This document shows, one piece after another, positions 6,722 through 7,518 of a DNA stretch of 7,518 bases; position 1 is the stretch's first letter; the number at the start of each line of letters is the position of its first letter. Under the pieces are notes generated by a model, which had not been told where the DNA came from, did no database searches, and saw only the letters and a program-made list of their open reading frames with translations. The translations under genes and the position numbers were made by a program. This DNA comes from DATHSN01 sp035464115 (lineage in GTDB: Bacteria; Actinomycetota; Acidimicrobiia; Acidimicrobiales; SKKL01). The stretch spans positions 1 to 7,518 of the forward strand of contig DATHSN010000296.1 in assembly GCA_035464115.1 (NCBI GenBank). The letters run 5' to 3'.

Positions 6722-7518
6722 TCACGTCGCATCATCGTCGCCGGGTCCGTCGGGCCCCCACTGCTGGGCGCCGCGCCGCCGGATCCGCAGCCCACCGGGC
6801 CCGGCGGCGGCCGCCGGCCCGATGGCCCCGTCGCCGAAGCGGTCACGGATGGCGTCGACCGCACGGCTGGCGTCGTCCCAGTCGGGCCCAGCGTCGGTGT
6901 CGTCGAACCGCAGCTGTCGGCCACCGGGATCGGCGAAGCCCGACACCCCGACCCCGAGCAGGCGGATCCCCTGCCCGGGGTCGATCTCGCCGAGGAGGGC
7001 CTTGGCGGCGCGGGCCACGTCGGGGCCGGTGTCGACCGGGTCGTCGACGGTGACCGAGCGGGTGATGGTGCGGAAGTCGCCGAAGCGCACCTTGAGCGAC
7101 ACCGTGCGCCCGGCGAGGTGGTGGCGCCGCAGGCGCTGGGCCACCGCGTCGGCCTGGCGCACCACCTCGCGCCGCAGCTCGTCGGGATCGTGCAGGTCGT
7201 GGGCGAACGTCTCCTCGTGGCTCACCGACTTGGGGCGCTGGTCGGGCACCACGACCCGCTCGTCGACGGCCCAGGCCAGCCGGTGCAGGTGGGTGCCGGC
7301 CCCCGACCCGAGGGCGGCGACGACGGTGTCGAGCGGCAGGGCGGCGAGATCGCCCACGGTGCGCACGCCCAGGCGCTCGAGGCGGGCGAGGGTGGCGGGC
7401 CCCACCCCCCACAGGACCCGCACCGGCCGGGGGTGCAGGAAGGCCAGCTCGTCGCCGGGCGCGACGACGACCACCCCGGCGCCCGGGCGGGTGCCCGACG
7501 GTGCCGCCCGCGGCTTGG
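6722..7518 (-). CDS. dinB: DNA polymerase IV (Y-family translesion polymerase), C-terminal part
   Basis: The frame is open from the right edge to TGA at 6724-6722, about 265 codons, so the N-terminal palm and fingers with the catalytic acidic residues are outside the window. What remains starts near the end of the palm (KPRAAPSG). The thumb has a helix-hairpin-helix (VRVLWGVGPATLARLERLG, then VRTVGDLAALP). The little-finger domain reads KSVSHEETFAHDL, GRTVSLKVRFGDFRTITRS and IRLLGVGVSGF. RQLRFDD may be a weakened beta-clamp motif. The tail VDAIRDRFGDGAIGP and RRRGAQQWGP is typical of actinobacterial DinB. The protein copies past damaged bases with low fidelity. GTG 7474 is internal, not the start. 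DinB is favoured over ImuB because of the intact KSVSHEETF and RTITRS blocks. Activity cannot be judged without the N-terminus. Confidence 0.9.
   Translation of the reverse strand, partial: KPRAAPSGTRPGAGVVVVAPGDELAFLHPRPVRVLWGVGPATLARLERLGVRTVGDLAALPLDTVVAALGSGAGTHLHRLAWAVDERVVVPDQRPKSVSHEETFAHDLHDPDELRREVVRQADAVAQRLRRHHLAGRTVSLKVRFGDFRTITRSVTVDDPVDTGPDVARAAKALLGEIDPGQGIRLLGVGVSGFADPGGRQLRFDDTDAGPDWDDASRAVDAIRDRFGDGAIGPAAAAGPGGLRIRRRGAQQWGPDGPGDDDAT

Noticed and set aside
7472..7474. GTG at 7474 as the dinB start
   Set aside because: The frame continues upstream to the edge with residues that fit the end of the DinB palm domain; starting here would leave out the catalytic part.

Overview
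The window is very GC-rich, with G or C at most third codon positions and GTG starts on several genes. Together with the gene families present (DUF222/13E12-type protein, DUF3040 membrane protein, the moxR-DUF58-tgpA trio, and DinB with a 'QQWGP'-type tail), this points to Actinomycetota. A member of the Acidimicrobiia is a guess I cannot confirm from sequence alone. The high GC content also creates long spurious antisense reading frames over nearly every gene; these are left out.

Layout from left to right. Positions 1-322 (minus) hold the first 107 codons of a DUF222-domain (13E12 repeat family) gene that runs off the left edge. Upstream of it, 323-443 holds a compact control region: a sigma70-like promoter whose spacer contains a perfect actinobacterial LexA (SOS) box, followed by a leader that can fold over its own Shine-Dalgarno sequence. 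Positions 444-1316 (minus) encode a ROK-family sugar kinase that has lost the usual zinc-binding cysteines. Positions 1317-1521 are a divergent intergenic region with only weak promoter candidates. Positions 1522-6157 (plus) form a three-gene operon: moxR AAA+ ATPase, DUF58 protein, and a TgpA-type membrane transglutaminase-like protein. The last two overlap by ATGA. Positions 6158-6247 separate convergent genes and contain a perfect 10-bp hairpin, probably a bidirectional terminator. Positions 6248-6625 (minus) encode a small two-helix DUF3040 protein. Positions 6722-7518 (minus) encode the C-terminal two-thirds or so of DNA polymerase IV (dinB), cut by the right edge. No stretch longer than about 300 bases lacks a gene.

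How the genes work together. MoxR, DUF58 and TgpA are a widely conserved module, thought to act at the cell envelope, with the ATPase remodelling a vWA-like partner. DUF3040 genes lie near the division and cell-wall (mraZ) cluster in several actinobacteria, so that cluster may be close by, but none of it is in this window. The left-hand DUF222 gene looks like a separate, possibly mobile, DNA-damage-inducible unit: its codon use differs from its neighbours and it has its own SOS promoter. Most of the window is ordinary chromosomal core. The LexA-controlled DUF222 promoter and leader, and the zinc-less ROK kinase, are the parts that merit a second look.
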